64,000 nucleotides of DNA from contig JBNJGB010000006.1 in assembly GCA_051747385.1 (NCBI GenBank), positions 179,770 to 243,769 of the forward strand, given 5' to 3'. The notes under the pieces were generated by a model, which was not told the DNA's origin, made no database searches, and saw only the letters and a program-made list of their open reading frames with translations. Positions within the stretch are counted from its first letter, which is position 1; every line of letters begins with the position of its first letter. Shown here one piece after another: positions 30,824 through 37,886 of the stretch. A program made the position numbers and the translations under genes. Origin of the DNA: JBNJGB01 sp051747385. GTDB taxonomy: Bacteria > Myxococcota_A > UBA9042 > PHBI01 > JACKFB01.

Positions 30824-32320
30824 GTGGGTCCACGGATCGATCGGTGGGGTGGAGCGGTGGTGTGCGCGATGGCCGTGCTGGTCGGCGCGTCGAACGCCGG
30901 CGCGCACGGGATCCAGGGCCACGTCCACGTGACGGGCTGGGCCATCGAGAACCTGCCCCCGAGCGATCTCCGGGACTTCTTCTCGGACCCGGAGGTGATG
31001 AACGCGGCCCTGTTCGGCGCGGCCTTCACGGACTCGGGCTACTGGCCCCAGGGCGGAGAGCTGGCCGACAAGGCCCACGCCTACGGCGAGCACACCCACT
31101 GGGAGCCGTTCGTCCAGGACTTCGTCGCCTGGATCCTGGAACACGACCCGCCGCCCTGGACCTCGCTCGAGTCGCGGAAGCGCGTGGCCTTCCTCATGGG
31201 CTGCGCCTCCCACGGCCTGCAGGACGAGGTGTTCGACAGCCTGTACCTCTACCAGGTGAAGGAGCACGACCACGGCGGCCAGGACGTGGCCGACCCCGGC
31301 ACGGACGGCTTCCTGGCCCTCGACGGGCACATCCGCTTCGCCCCCGAGGTGTGGATGCCCATGGACACCCTGCTGGAGCTGTACTCCGGCCTCGACCGGG
31401 AGATCACAGCCGACGTCATCGAGGACGCCGTGGGCGTCATGGGCCTCTTCTACCTGGGCGAGGACGCCGAGGAGGTGGCCCTGGGCCTGGGCGAGCGCCA
31501 CCGGGACGCCCTGCCGTGGACCGAGGACCACTATCTGGACCCCGCCATCCCGGGCAGCCTGCGGGCCGAGATCGCACCCACCATGGCCTACATGGAGGCT
31601 CTCTGGGCGCGCCTGCACGGCACGTTCGAGCACGAGGACCTGGTCATCCACGCCTACCCGGAGCCTCCGCGGCGCCTCCACGGCCGCGACGCCGGCTCGC
31701 CCGACAGCTGGGTCACCCTGGTCACGGGCGTGGGCATCGAGGCGGGCACCGCCACGGTCACGTGGACGGACGAAGGCGGCGCGGACGTCGCCTTCACGAA
31801 GAAGGGCTCCCGCTGGCGCGGCCTGGGCTTCTGGGGCCGGCTGATCCGGCTGGTCCCCTCCGAGGACCCGCAGCCCGGCGCCTGGTACACCGTCGGCTTG
31901 GAGCCGGGCGCCTCGCTGGTGGACGGGGGCACCCTGGACGCCTCCTGGTCCTTCGACTTCCAGGCCCCGTGCGAGGAGCCCGACGCCGAGGCCTGCCCCG
32001 ACCTCGGGCACCTCCCGATCCCGCGCATCGACCCACCGGCGGAGCCCGAGCCGGAGCCGTCTCCGGAGCTTCAGCCGGAGTCGGGCCCCGAGCCCACTCC
32101 GGACGCCGGCCCGGAGCCGCAGCCCGAGCCCTCTCCGGAGCCCGTGTCCGACGCCGGCCCCGAACCGGACGCCGCCGAGCCGCCGGCCGTGACGACCGAC
32201 CCCGGAGAGGGCTGCGCCGGCGGGCCCGGAGGCGGGGTCGCAGCCCTCGTGGCGGCGCTTGCGCTTCTGGCTGCTGCGGATGGCAGGACCCGGAGTCGGC
32301 GCCCCACCGGGATAAGGTGA
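30824..32320 (+). CDS. Zinc-dependent phospholipase C-like secreted protein with MYXO-CTERM-like tail
   Basis: I start at GTG 30824 because GGAGGGG lies just upstream; this yields a signal peptide ending S-N-A-G-A. The mature protein begins H-G-I-Q-G-H-V-H-V-T-G-W-A-I-E-N-L-P. His residues recur in E-H-T-H-W-E-P-F and A-S-H-G-L-Q-D-E, as in zinc-dependent phospholipase C (PF00882-type) folds. After ~residue 290 there is an Ig-like region and a Pro/Glu/Ser-rich linker with repeated P-E-P units. The end, G-C-A-G-G-P-G-G-G-V-A followed by a hydrophobic helix and an Arg cluster, resembles the MYXO-CTERM sorting signal. It is probably surface-anchored; the substrate is unknown. Confidence 0.72.
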   Translation: MGPRIDRWGGAVVCAMAVLVGASNAGAHGIQGHVHVTGWAIENLPPSDLRDFFSDPEVMNAALFGAAFTDSGYWPQGGELADKAHAYGEHTHWEPFVQDFVAWILEHDPPPWTSLESRKRVAFLMGCASHGLQDEVFDSLYLYQVKEHDHGGQDVADPGTDGFLALDGHIRFAPEVWMPMDTLLELYSGLDREITADVIEDAVGVMGLFYLGEDAEEVALGLGERHRDALPWTEDHYLDPAIPGSLRAEIAPTMAYMEALWARLHGTFEHEDLVIHAYPEPPRRLHGRDAGSPDSWVTLVTGVGIEAGTATVTWTDEGGADVAFTKKGSRWRGLGFWGRLIRLVPSEDPQPGAWYTVGLEPGASLVDGGTLDASWSFDFQAPCEEPDAEACPDLGHLPIPRIDPPAEPEPEPSPELQPESGPEPTPDAGPEPQPEPSPEPVSDAGPEPDAAEPPAVTTDPGEGCAGGPGGGVAALVAALALLAAADGRTRSRRPTGIR

Positions 32321-32425
32321 CCGGCGCGGACACGGTGCGACTTCCCACCGGGCTCCGGGATGCAGTGGGGGCGCCGTCGACGGCGGTCGAAAAGTGTGAA
32401 ATGAGTAGGCTTGACCCCACTCGTG

Positions 32426-33577
32426 CTACAGGGCGCGCTGGAGGGCGCGGACGCCGCCGAGGACGCGGCGGCCGATGTCCTCGAGGGGGGTGCCGCGGGC
32501 AGACTCGCGGGCCCAGCGGCCGGCTCGCTCGGGGAGATAGCCCAGGAGGAGTGCACGCGGGCGGCCGGCCCAGCCGTGGAGGGTCTGGTAGGTGCGCCAG
32601 CGCATGTTCCAACGCTCGTAGAAGGCGTGGTCGGTCATCATGTCGACCTCGCGGAGGCCCTCCTCGAAGGCGCGCTCGATGCAGGCCTCCAGGAGCAGGT
32701 TGCCCGGGGCGCACTTCGAGTCGCCGTCGCGGTAGCCCAGCTTCCACAGGACGACGCGGCCGCCGATGCGGACCGCGAGGTTCGCGGCCAGGTCCCGCCC
32801 GTCGGCCTCCAGGAACTGCCACTCCAGCCAGCCGGCCTCGGCGAGGCCCCCGACGAGGTCCCGGTAGAACGCCACGAGGTCGGGCGAGCAGGCGATGGCC
32901 GTGCCCTCGCGGCCCTTCCAGTTGTCGGCCTCCACCTCGAGGAAGCGATCCAGGTCGGCCGGGTCGGCCCGGTCGCCGTGGAGGAACGAGTACCGCACGC
33001 CGTCGAGGCGATCCAGCTTGCGCCGGGCCTTGTTCAGGTTGCTCCGGAAGTTGCTGCTGAGGTCGGCGCGATAGCCCTCGAAGTCCCCGCGGATGGCGAG
33101 ATAACCGCCCCGTCCGGCCGCGTGCCGCGTCCAGAGGACGGGCCCGGTGCTCGGCCGGGCCAGCGCGACGGTCGGCGAGGTGCTGGGCACGCGCTCCAGG
33201 TCCAGGCGGGCCGCATCCGGCACGGCGTCCAGGGCGGCCTCCACCAGGGCGGGCAGGATCTCGTGCTCCCGTCCGGGGGCGGCCAGGGCGTCGCCGCAGA
33301 TGGTGTGGGGATCCCGCGGCGCCGTCAGCACGCGGAGGTGGGGCCACGGATCCTCGCGGGGACCGTCGATGAGCGGGAGGACACCGACCAGGTCGTCCCC
33401 GTCGAACGCGAGCACCGCCAGCCAGGACTCCTCCGGCCCGAGCCTGTGGCGCAGGTACGCGGACACCCACGCCCACGAGATCATGGGGACACCCTGGGGC
33501 GCGCGCTCCGCGAGCCGGTTCCAGGCCTCGCCGTGCTCGGCGAGGGCGTCGAGGTCTCGGACCGTCCGGATCTGCAT
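32426..33577 (-). CDS. GNAT/FemAB-like acyltransferase
   Basis: The 383-aa soluble protein has the double-GNAT layout of Acetyltransf_6 (CelD/BcsL-type) proteins. An N-terminal half carries S-W-A-W-V-S-A-Y-L-R-H and V-G-V-L-P-L-I. A second half starts L-S-S-N-F-R-S-N-L-N-K-A-R-R-K-L and continues L-A-A-N-L-A-V-R-I-G and L-W-K-L-G-Y-R. A-P-G-N-L-L-L-E-A-C-I follows, then D-M-M-T-D-H-A-F-Y. Family members transfer acyl or aminoacyl groups during cell-surface polysaccharide or peptidoglycan synthesis. It lies 53 bp from the glycosyltransferase upstream on the same strand, supporting a polysaccharide-related role. Confidence 0.78.
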   Translation of the reverse strand: MQIRTVRDLDALAEHGEAWNRLAERAPQGVPMISWAWVSAYLRHRLGPEESWLAVLAFDGDDLVGVLPLIDGPREDPWPHLRVLTAPRDPHTICGDALAAPGREHEILPALVEAALDAVPDAARLDLERVPSTSPTVALARPSTGPVLWTRHAAGRGGYLAIRGDFEGYRADLSSNFRSNLNKARRKLDRLDGVRYSFLHGDRADPADLDRFLEVEADNWKGREGTAIACSPDLVAFYRDLVGGLAEAGWLEWQFLEADGRDLAANLAVRIGGRVVLWKLGYRDGDSKCAPGNLLLEACIERAFEEGLREVDMMTDHAFYERWNMRWRTYQTLHGWAGRPRALLLGYLPERAGRWARESARGTPLEDIGRRVLGGVRALQRAL

Positions 33578-33630
33578 GGTCCGTTCGCCTGGTGGGAGGG
33601 GCTACAGGATCGGGTCACACCCTCGGCAGG

Positions 33631-34842
33631 TCAATCTGCGGACCCCAGGCGCTCGACGGTGGCGACGAGGGTGTGCGCGATCCGCTCGGGGTCGAAGCGC
33701 ACCCGGACGTGCTCGCGGGCCTGCTCCCCGAGGGTGCGCGCCTCGTCGGGGCGGAGTCGCGCGAGGGCGTCGATCCACTCGGCGCGGGTCTCGGCGCGGA
33801 CGTAGTGCCGGTTCGGCTGGAGATCCAGCCCCTCGACCCCCAGGGCGGTGCTGATGCAGACGCGCCCCAGCATGCTGGACTCGATGGCCTTGACGCGGGT
33901 GCCGCTGCCGAAGAACACCGGGACGATGGCGGCGGCGCAGCGCTCGTACCACGGGAGGATCTCCGGGACGCGGCCGTGGAGCTGCACGCCGTCGAGCCCG
34001 CGATAGGCCTGAAGCCAGTCGCCGTTGCCCGAGCCGACGATGTCCAGGCTCAGGTCCGGGTTGCGCCGCTTCGCGGGGGCCCAGACCTCGTCCAGCAGCC
34101 ACTTCAGGCCGGACTTGTTCGGGGGCCAGTCCAGGCGCCCCACGAACAGCAGCGCGGGCCGATCCGGCGGCGGGGCGGGAGGCTGGCTGGGGGTCGGGAA
34201 GCCGATGGGCAGCGTCACCAGGCGCGTCCCGGTGGTCCAGCGCTCGAACTCGGCCCGGTCCACGTCGGAGACCGGGAACACGGCGCGGGCCCGCGACATG
34301 ACCCGGCGCTCGAAGCGCTCCACCAGGCGCCCCTGGACCTCGAGGAGCACCTTCATGGCCGGGTTCCAGGTGTCCGCGGCGCCCCGGAGCCACAGGTCGC
34401 GCTCGACGTTGTGGGCGCGGTAGTAGGTCGCGGGCAGGTGCGCGGCGGCGTCGTCGTCGAGGGTCCACGAGGCGGCGTGCAGGCCGTCGAAGACGATGGG
34501 CGTGTCCGGGTGCGCGTCGATCCACCGGCGCACGCCGCGCACCACCCCCGGCGCCGAGTAGGGCGCGAAGGTGATCGGCGTCGTGGGGCGGAGCAGGGCG
34601 TTCCGGGCGTGCCGCACGGGGCTCGCGGACGCCCGGCGGACGACACGGGTCGAGACCACGCCGAGGTCCCGGCGGGCCTCCTCCTCGTCGACGTCCTCGC
34701 CTTCGGGCACGAGGGCGCAGAGGTGGATGCGCACCCCGGCGTGGGCCAGCGGGCGGAGGAGATTGCGGGTGGCCACGCGCGCGCCGTCGTTCGCCGGAAG
34801 CGGCCACTTCGGCACGATCCACAGGAGCTCTGTTGTGTGCAT
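33631..34842 (-). CDS. Glycosyltransferase, GT4-type
   Basis: The 403-aa protein begins M-H-T-T-E-L-L-W-I-V-P-K-W-P-L-P-A-N-D-G-A-R behind AAGGAGTC, a good ribosome binding site, so I reject the longer open frame. It has a two-domain GT-B fold: an acceptor domain with Y-R-A-H-N-V-E (residues ~140) and a donor domain with L-L-F-V-G-R-L-D-W-P-P-N and G-S-G-N-G. H-G-R-V-P-E and F-F-G-S-G-T-R-V-K-A-I-E follow. The last E and the preceding K are the usual nucleotide-sugar contacts. It resembles WsaF/PelF-like family 4 transferases (sugar donor unknown). It probably works with the FemAB-like gene downstream in surface glycan assembly. Confidence 0.85.
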   Translation of the reverse strand: MHTTELLWIVPKWPLPANDGARVATRNLLRPLAHAGVRIHLCALVPEGEDVDEEEARRDLGVVSTRVVRRASASPVRHARNALLRPTTPITFAPYSAPGVVRGVRRWIDAHPDTPIVFDGLHAASWTLDDDAAAHLPATYYRAHNVERDLWLRGAADTWNPAMKVLLEVQGRLVERFERRVMSRARAVFPVSDVDRAEFERWTTGTRLVTLPIGFPTPSQPPAPPPDRPALLFVGRLDWPPNKSGLKWLLDEVWAPAKRRNPDLSLDIVGSGNGDWLQAYRGLDGVQLHGRVPEILPWYERCAAAIVPVFFGSGTRVKAIESSMLGRVCISTALGVEGLDLQPNRHYVRAETRAEWIDALARLRPDEARTLGEQAREHVRVRFDPERIAHTLVATVERLGSAD

Positions 34843-35008
34843 GACTCCTTTGCACCACGTCCGGCCGCATCCTTCAAGCGCCCCGCGACGGCGGAGCCCC
34901 GGGCCTCGCGTGGCCCGATCGGAACGAGGCGCTACCGGCGGGTAACTCCCGCGGGGCAGGGATGGCCTCCCGCCCGCGCGGGGCACGGCTCGCAGGGCGC
35001 GCCGACCG

Positions 35009-35024
35009 TGGCGTGAACGTTGCA
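35009..35024 (+). promoter_or_regulatory. Sigma-54-type promoter upstream of cytochrome gene
   Basis: TGGCGTGAACGTTGCA has GG at 35010-35011 and GC at 35022-35023 with exactly ten bases between, matching the -24/-12 consensus (TGGCAcg-N4-TTGCw). Transcription would begin near 35036, giving a leader of about 34 nt before ATG 35070. A related sequence lies at 37076-37091. Confidence 0.6.
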
Positions 35025-35069
35025 CTGCGATCGCGCTCTCCCGGCAACACGAGGACGGAGGACAGCATC

Positions 35070-36488
35070 ATGCGTCGGATCCCCACCCGGCACCTGCGCA
35101 CCGTATCGATCGGTCTCGGGCTCGGAGGGCTTCTCGTCGGGCTCGCGGTCGCCAGGACGCCCGAGGAGCCCCCCCGGGGCAAGACGAGCTACATGAAGGT
35201 CGCGGTCGAGGAGGACTTCGCGACCATGATGAAGCGCGACGTGAAGGCGAAGGCGAAGCAGCAGAAGGAGCAGCGGCGCCTCCTGGAGCGTCGGTACGAC
35301 CTGGGCGATCGCCCCTCCGACGTCATGATGTCCGGCGGCCGGAAGGCCGTGCAGGAGGGTGTCCGCGTGAAGCTCCCCGACGGCGTCGACTCGTGGGAGG
35401 CCCTCGCGAAGATGAGCCCGGACGAGATCAAGGAGGAGAACCTCTTCCCCATGGGCTTCCGGCCGCTGCCCCACGCGAAGCACGAGACGGGCGGCCAGGT
35501 CTTCCCCGACAACCAGATCGAGGCGATCCGCGAGGCCGAGGCGCGCAACCTGGAGCGCTTCGACATCGCCTTCGATCTGCCCGATCACCTGACCCCGGAG
35601 TTCCCGCCGCCCATCTTCCTGACGAGCCGGCCGGACCTGGGGGACGTGTCCCAGGGCGAGGTCCTGACCATCGAGAACTTCCACGACATCATGGGCGGCA
35701 TCCTCACGCCGGTTCAGCTCAACGGACTGCGGCTGCTCCTCACGCCGTTCCCGCAGCAGCAGTTCAACGCGACCGAGGATCGGAAGGTCGAGGAGCCCAG
35801 CCTGGGCGTGACCTGCCTGGACTGCCACGTGAACGGGCACACCAACGCGACGTTCCACCTGAACCCGGACACGCGCCCCAACACGGCCCGCTTCCGCATC
35901 GACACGGTGAGCCTGCGGGGCCTGTACAACCAGCAGATCCACGGGTCGAAGCGCTCGCTGCGATCCGTGGAGGACTTCACGGAGTTCGAGCAGCGGACGG
36001 CCTACTTCGACGGGGACCACGTCATCGCGGCGAAGAAGGGCGTGCACCTGCCGAACCGCAGCGACCAGGTGTCGCTCATGGCGCAGATGCAGAACCTCTT
36101 CGACTTCCCGCCGGCGCCCAAGCTGGACGCGTTCGGCCGCCTCGATCCGGACAAGGCCACGCCGCTCGAGATGAAGGGCGAGGAGGTCTTCTTCGGCAAG
36201 GGTCGCTGCAACGAGTGCCACCAGCCGCCGTTCTACCTGGACGACAAGATGCACGACCTGCACCTGGAGCGGTTCTACGAGCCGCGCACGGTCAACGGCC
36301 AGTGGCAGACGCCGGACGGTCCCATCAAGACGTTCACCCTGCGGGGCATCAAGGACTCCCCGCCCTATCACCACGACGGACGCCTGCTGACCCTCGAGGA
36401 CACGGTCGTCTTCTTCGACGTGGTGCTGGGCCTCGAGCTCACGGCGGAGGAGCGGGAGGCGCTGACGGCGTTCATGCGCTGCCTCTGA
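35070..36488 (+). CDS. Di-haem cytochrome c (cytochrome c peroxidase-like)
   Basis: The 472-aa protein starts M-R-R-I-P-T-R-H-L with a signal/anchor helix (residues 10-28: G-L-G-L-G-G-L-L-V-G-L-A-V). Two haem-binding C-x-x-C-H sites are present: C-L-D-C-H near residue 250 and C-N-E-C-H near 380. H-D-I-M-G-G, F-T-L-R-G-I-K-D-S-P-P-Y-H-H-D-G-R-L and T-V-V-F-F-D-V-V follow the layout of bacterial di-haem peroxidase/MauG-type proteins. It would act in the periplasm, reducing a peroxide or oxidising a cofactor; the substrate is unknown. The start is preceded by an ACGGAGG site and a sigma-54-type promoter, so expression is probably activator-dependent. Confidence 0.82.
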   Translation: MRRIPTRHLRTVSIGLGLGGLLVGLAVARTPEEPPRGKTSYMKVAVEEDFATMMKRDVKAKAKQQKEQRRLLERRYDLGDRPSDVMMSGGRKAVQEGVRVKLPDGVDSWEALAKMSPDEIKEENLFPMGFRPLPHAKHETGGQVFPDNQIEAIREAEARNLERFDIAFDLPDHLTPEFPPPIFLTSRPDLGDVSQGEVLTIENFHDIMGGILTPVQLNGLRLLLTPFPQQQFNATEDRKVEEPSLGVTCLDCHVNGHTNATFHLNPDTRPNTARFRIDTVSLRGLYNQQIHGSKRSLRSVEDFTEFEQRTAYFDGDHVIAAKKGVHLPNRSDQVSLMAQMQNLFDFPPAPKLDAFGRLDPDKATPLEMKGEEVFFGKGRCNECHQPPFYLDDKMHDLHLERFYEPRTVNGQWQTPDGPIKTFTLRGIKDSPPYHHDGRLLTLEDTVVFFDVVLGLELTAEEREALTAFMRCL

Positions 36489-36653
36489 GGCGTCCGGCGT
36501 GATGGGCTGCCCCTCCGTCGCTCCCGGCACGACCCGCCCCGCGGGACCGAGGAGGGCAGCCCGCCGAGCACGCCGACGCCGTCCTGGATTGCCTGCGCGC
36601 AGAGCCGCCGGGCCGGGACGGCGCGCCGATCGGCACGGTCACGGGCGATCGCC

Positions 36654-36757
36654 CGGCCCCGCAGCTCGTCCGCGCGGACCCGGCCCCGCAGCTCGTCCGC
36701 GCGGACCCGGCCCCGCAGCTCGTCCGCGCGGACCCGGCCCCGCAGCTCGTCCGTGAG
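36654..36757. repeat. 27-bp tandem repeat, 3 full copies plus a partial
   Basis: Units starting at 36661, 36688, 36715 and 36742 (the last partial) read GCAGCTCGTCCGCGCGGACC followed by CGGCCCC. Each unit holds the 12-bp palindrome GTCCGCGCGGAC. The array lies 170 bp after the cytochrome gene. Frames across it give repetitive peptides only. Confidence 0.9.
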
Positions 36758-36860
36758 CACATGGAGTCGTCGGGCGGTCCTCGCCCGCGCGGGCCCGGCG
36801 GTTCGCGAGTGCTCCATCGGCCCCGTGGCGAGCTTCTGCCGCGGATGTGCGGACTCCGAG

Positions 36861-36958
36861 GCCGGCTCGCCCCGCCCGGCTCGCCCCGCCCGGCTCGTCC
36901 CGCCCGGCTCGTCCCGCCCGGCTCGTCCCGCCCGGCTCGTCCGGCTCGGCTCGGCTCG
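36861..36958. repeat. 15-bp tandem repeat, about six units
   Basis: Units of GGCTCGTCCCGCCCG run in tandem, the first ones with GCC in place of GTC and the last degenerating into GGCTC steps. No gene is credible across the array. Confidence 0.88.
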
Positions 36959-37045
36959 CCCCATCGCGCGCGGGTGGACCCACCGAAGGGGCAAGGGAGA
37001 GGGCAATGAGGGTCCTTCGCCCCATCGCGCGCGGGTGGACCCACC
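36959..37045. repeat. 26-bp direct repeat pair
   Basis: The sequence CCCCATCGCGCGCGGGTGGA followed by CCCACC occurs at 36959-36984 and again at 37020-37045, separated by 35 bp. It adjoins the 15-bp array. Function is not apparent. Confidence 0.9.
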
Positions 37046-37075
37046 CCCACCCGCCCTCCTCCTGGTGACGGGTTG

Positions 37076-37091
37076 GGGCCGAAACGTTGCA
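37076..37091 (+). promoter_or_regulatory. Sigma-54-like site without an obvious gene
   Basis: GG at 37077-37078 and GC at 37089-37090 are ten bases apart, and AACGTTGCAC is identical to the site before the cytochrome gene. The T before GG is replaced by G. No plus-strand gene follows; a transcript would run antisense to the small membrane gene at 37116-37280. Confidence 0.35.
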
Positions 37092-37115
37092 CGCGATCTC
37101 GCGGAGGGCCCGCCG

Positions 37116-37280
37116 TCAGCGCATCGCGGCGCGGGGCTCCGTCAGCCGTGCCGGCTCCTCGACCACCATGGCCGCGTGTCGCCGGGTGCTCCGGATGACG
37201 GAGGCGGCGAGCCCGACGGTCGGGGCGAACCACACCAGCGTGGCCAGGACGCCGACGACGGTCTCGAGCATGGGAGCCAT
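37116..37280 (-). CDS. Small single-span membrane protein, paralog A
   Basis: A 54-aa protein too short for usual ORF cut-offs. The start ATG 37280 follows AGGAGG with six bases between. It is M-A-P-M-L-E-T-V-V-G-V-L-A-T-L-V-W-F-A-P, then T-V-G-L-A-A-S-V-I-R and S-T-R-R-H-A-A-M. One transmembrane helix (residues ~7-28) is followed by a basic cytoplasmic segment. The paralog at 37410-37607 shares W-F-A-P-T-x-G-L-A-A-x-V-I-R-x-T-R-R-H-A-A. The function is unknown. Confidence 0.7.
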   Translation of the reverse strand: MAPMLETVVGVLATLVWFAPTVGLAASVIRSTRRHAAMVVEEPARLTEPRAAMR

Positions 37281-37409
37281 GGGTCACCTCCTCTCGATAC
37301 ACGCAGGTTAACCCATGTTTCGGGGCGTGTCGCACGCCGGGGTTCGATCGCCCCCGGCCATCCGACCGACAGGCCCTCCTCCCCTCGGCTTCGGTCGAGG
37401 ATCCGGGCT

Positions 37410-37607
37410 TCAGTCGGACGGAACGGGGCCGTCCGGGAGGGACGGGACGGGGCCGTCCGGCACGGTCAGCGGCCGAGGCTCGCACTCGTCGATGAACGCC
37501 GCGTGGCGACGGGTGGTGCGGATGACGCAGGCGGCCAGGCCCAGGGTCGGGGCGAACCAGAGCGCGGTCACGGCGATCCCCAGAGCGATCTCGAGGGACG
37601 GGAGCAT
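37410..37607 (-). CDS. Small single-span membrane protein, paralog B
   Basis: A 65-aa protein starting M-L-P-S-L-E-I-A-L-G-I-A-V-T-A-L-W-F-A-P. T-L-G-L-A-A-C-V-I-R and T-T-R-R-H-A-A-F-I-D follow, with a repeated tail (V-P-D-G-P-V-P-S). The ATG sits behind GGAGG with six bases spacing, the same arrangement as paralog A 130 bp downstream. One transmembrane helix is followed by positive charges. The shared core, spacing and tandem placement show a duplication; no known family is recognised. Confidence 0.7.
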   Translation of the reverse strand: MLPSLEIALGIAVTALWFAPTLGLAACVIRTTRRHAAFIDECEPRPLTVPDGPVPSLPDGPVPSD

Positions 37608-37718
37608 CGAACACCTCCAATCGCCGCCTGTCGCGGCGTCACGGATCCCCTTCGCACGTGGCGTGCCAGCCGACGGAGACCCGGAGGTGCCCGGAATCAC
37701 GTGCCGGGCGAGGTGAGG

Positions 37719-37771
37719 CAGTGTTGCAGTCCGTGTAGCGGCCGCAACACTGATGCTGCAACAGTGCAACG
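37719..37771. promoter_or_regulatory. GTTGC/GCAAC operator-like cluster
   Basis: CAGTGTTGC (37719-37727) and GCAACACTG (37744-37752) form a perfect 9-bp inverted repeat with a 16-bp spacer. Two further GCAAC boxes follow (37758 and 37766). The cluster lies between divergent genes (small membrane protein B and the lipase-like lipoprotein), so it is a good candidate for a regulator binding site serving one or both. Confidence 0.5.
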
Positions 37772-37886
37772 GTCGGAAGCGCTCCCGGGGTCATCCGCCG
37801 CCTGCGCTCCTTGTGGTGTCTTGTTGTGTCGACGGCACCACCTTGGGCATCTTCCCGCCTCGAACCCGAGCCCGGCGGTCCCGCCC

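Noticed and set aside
36654..37045. CRISPR array
   Set aside because: Units are directly abutting tandem repeats without unique spacers, and no cas genes are present.
36472..37620. 382-aa minus-strand open frame across the repeat region
   Set aside because: It is made largely of repeat-encoded Arg/Gly/Pro peptide and overlaps the two better supported small membrane genes.
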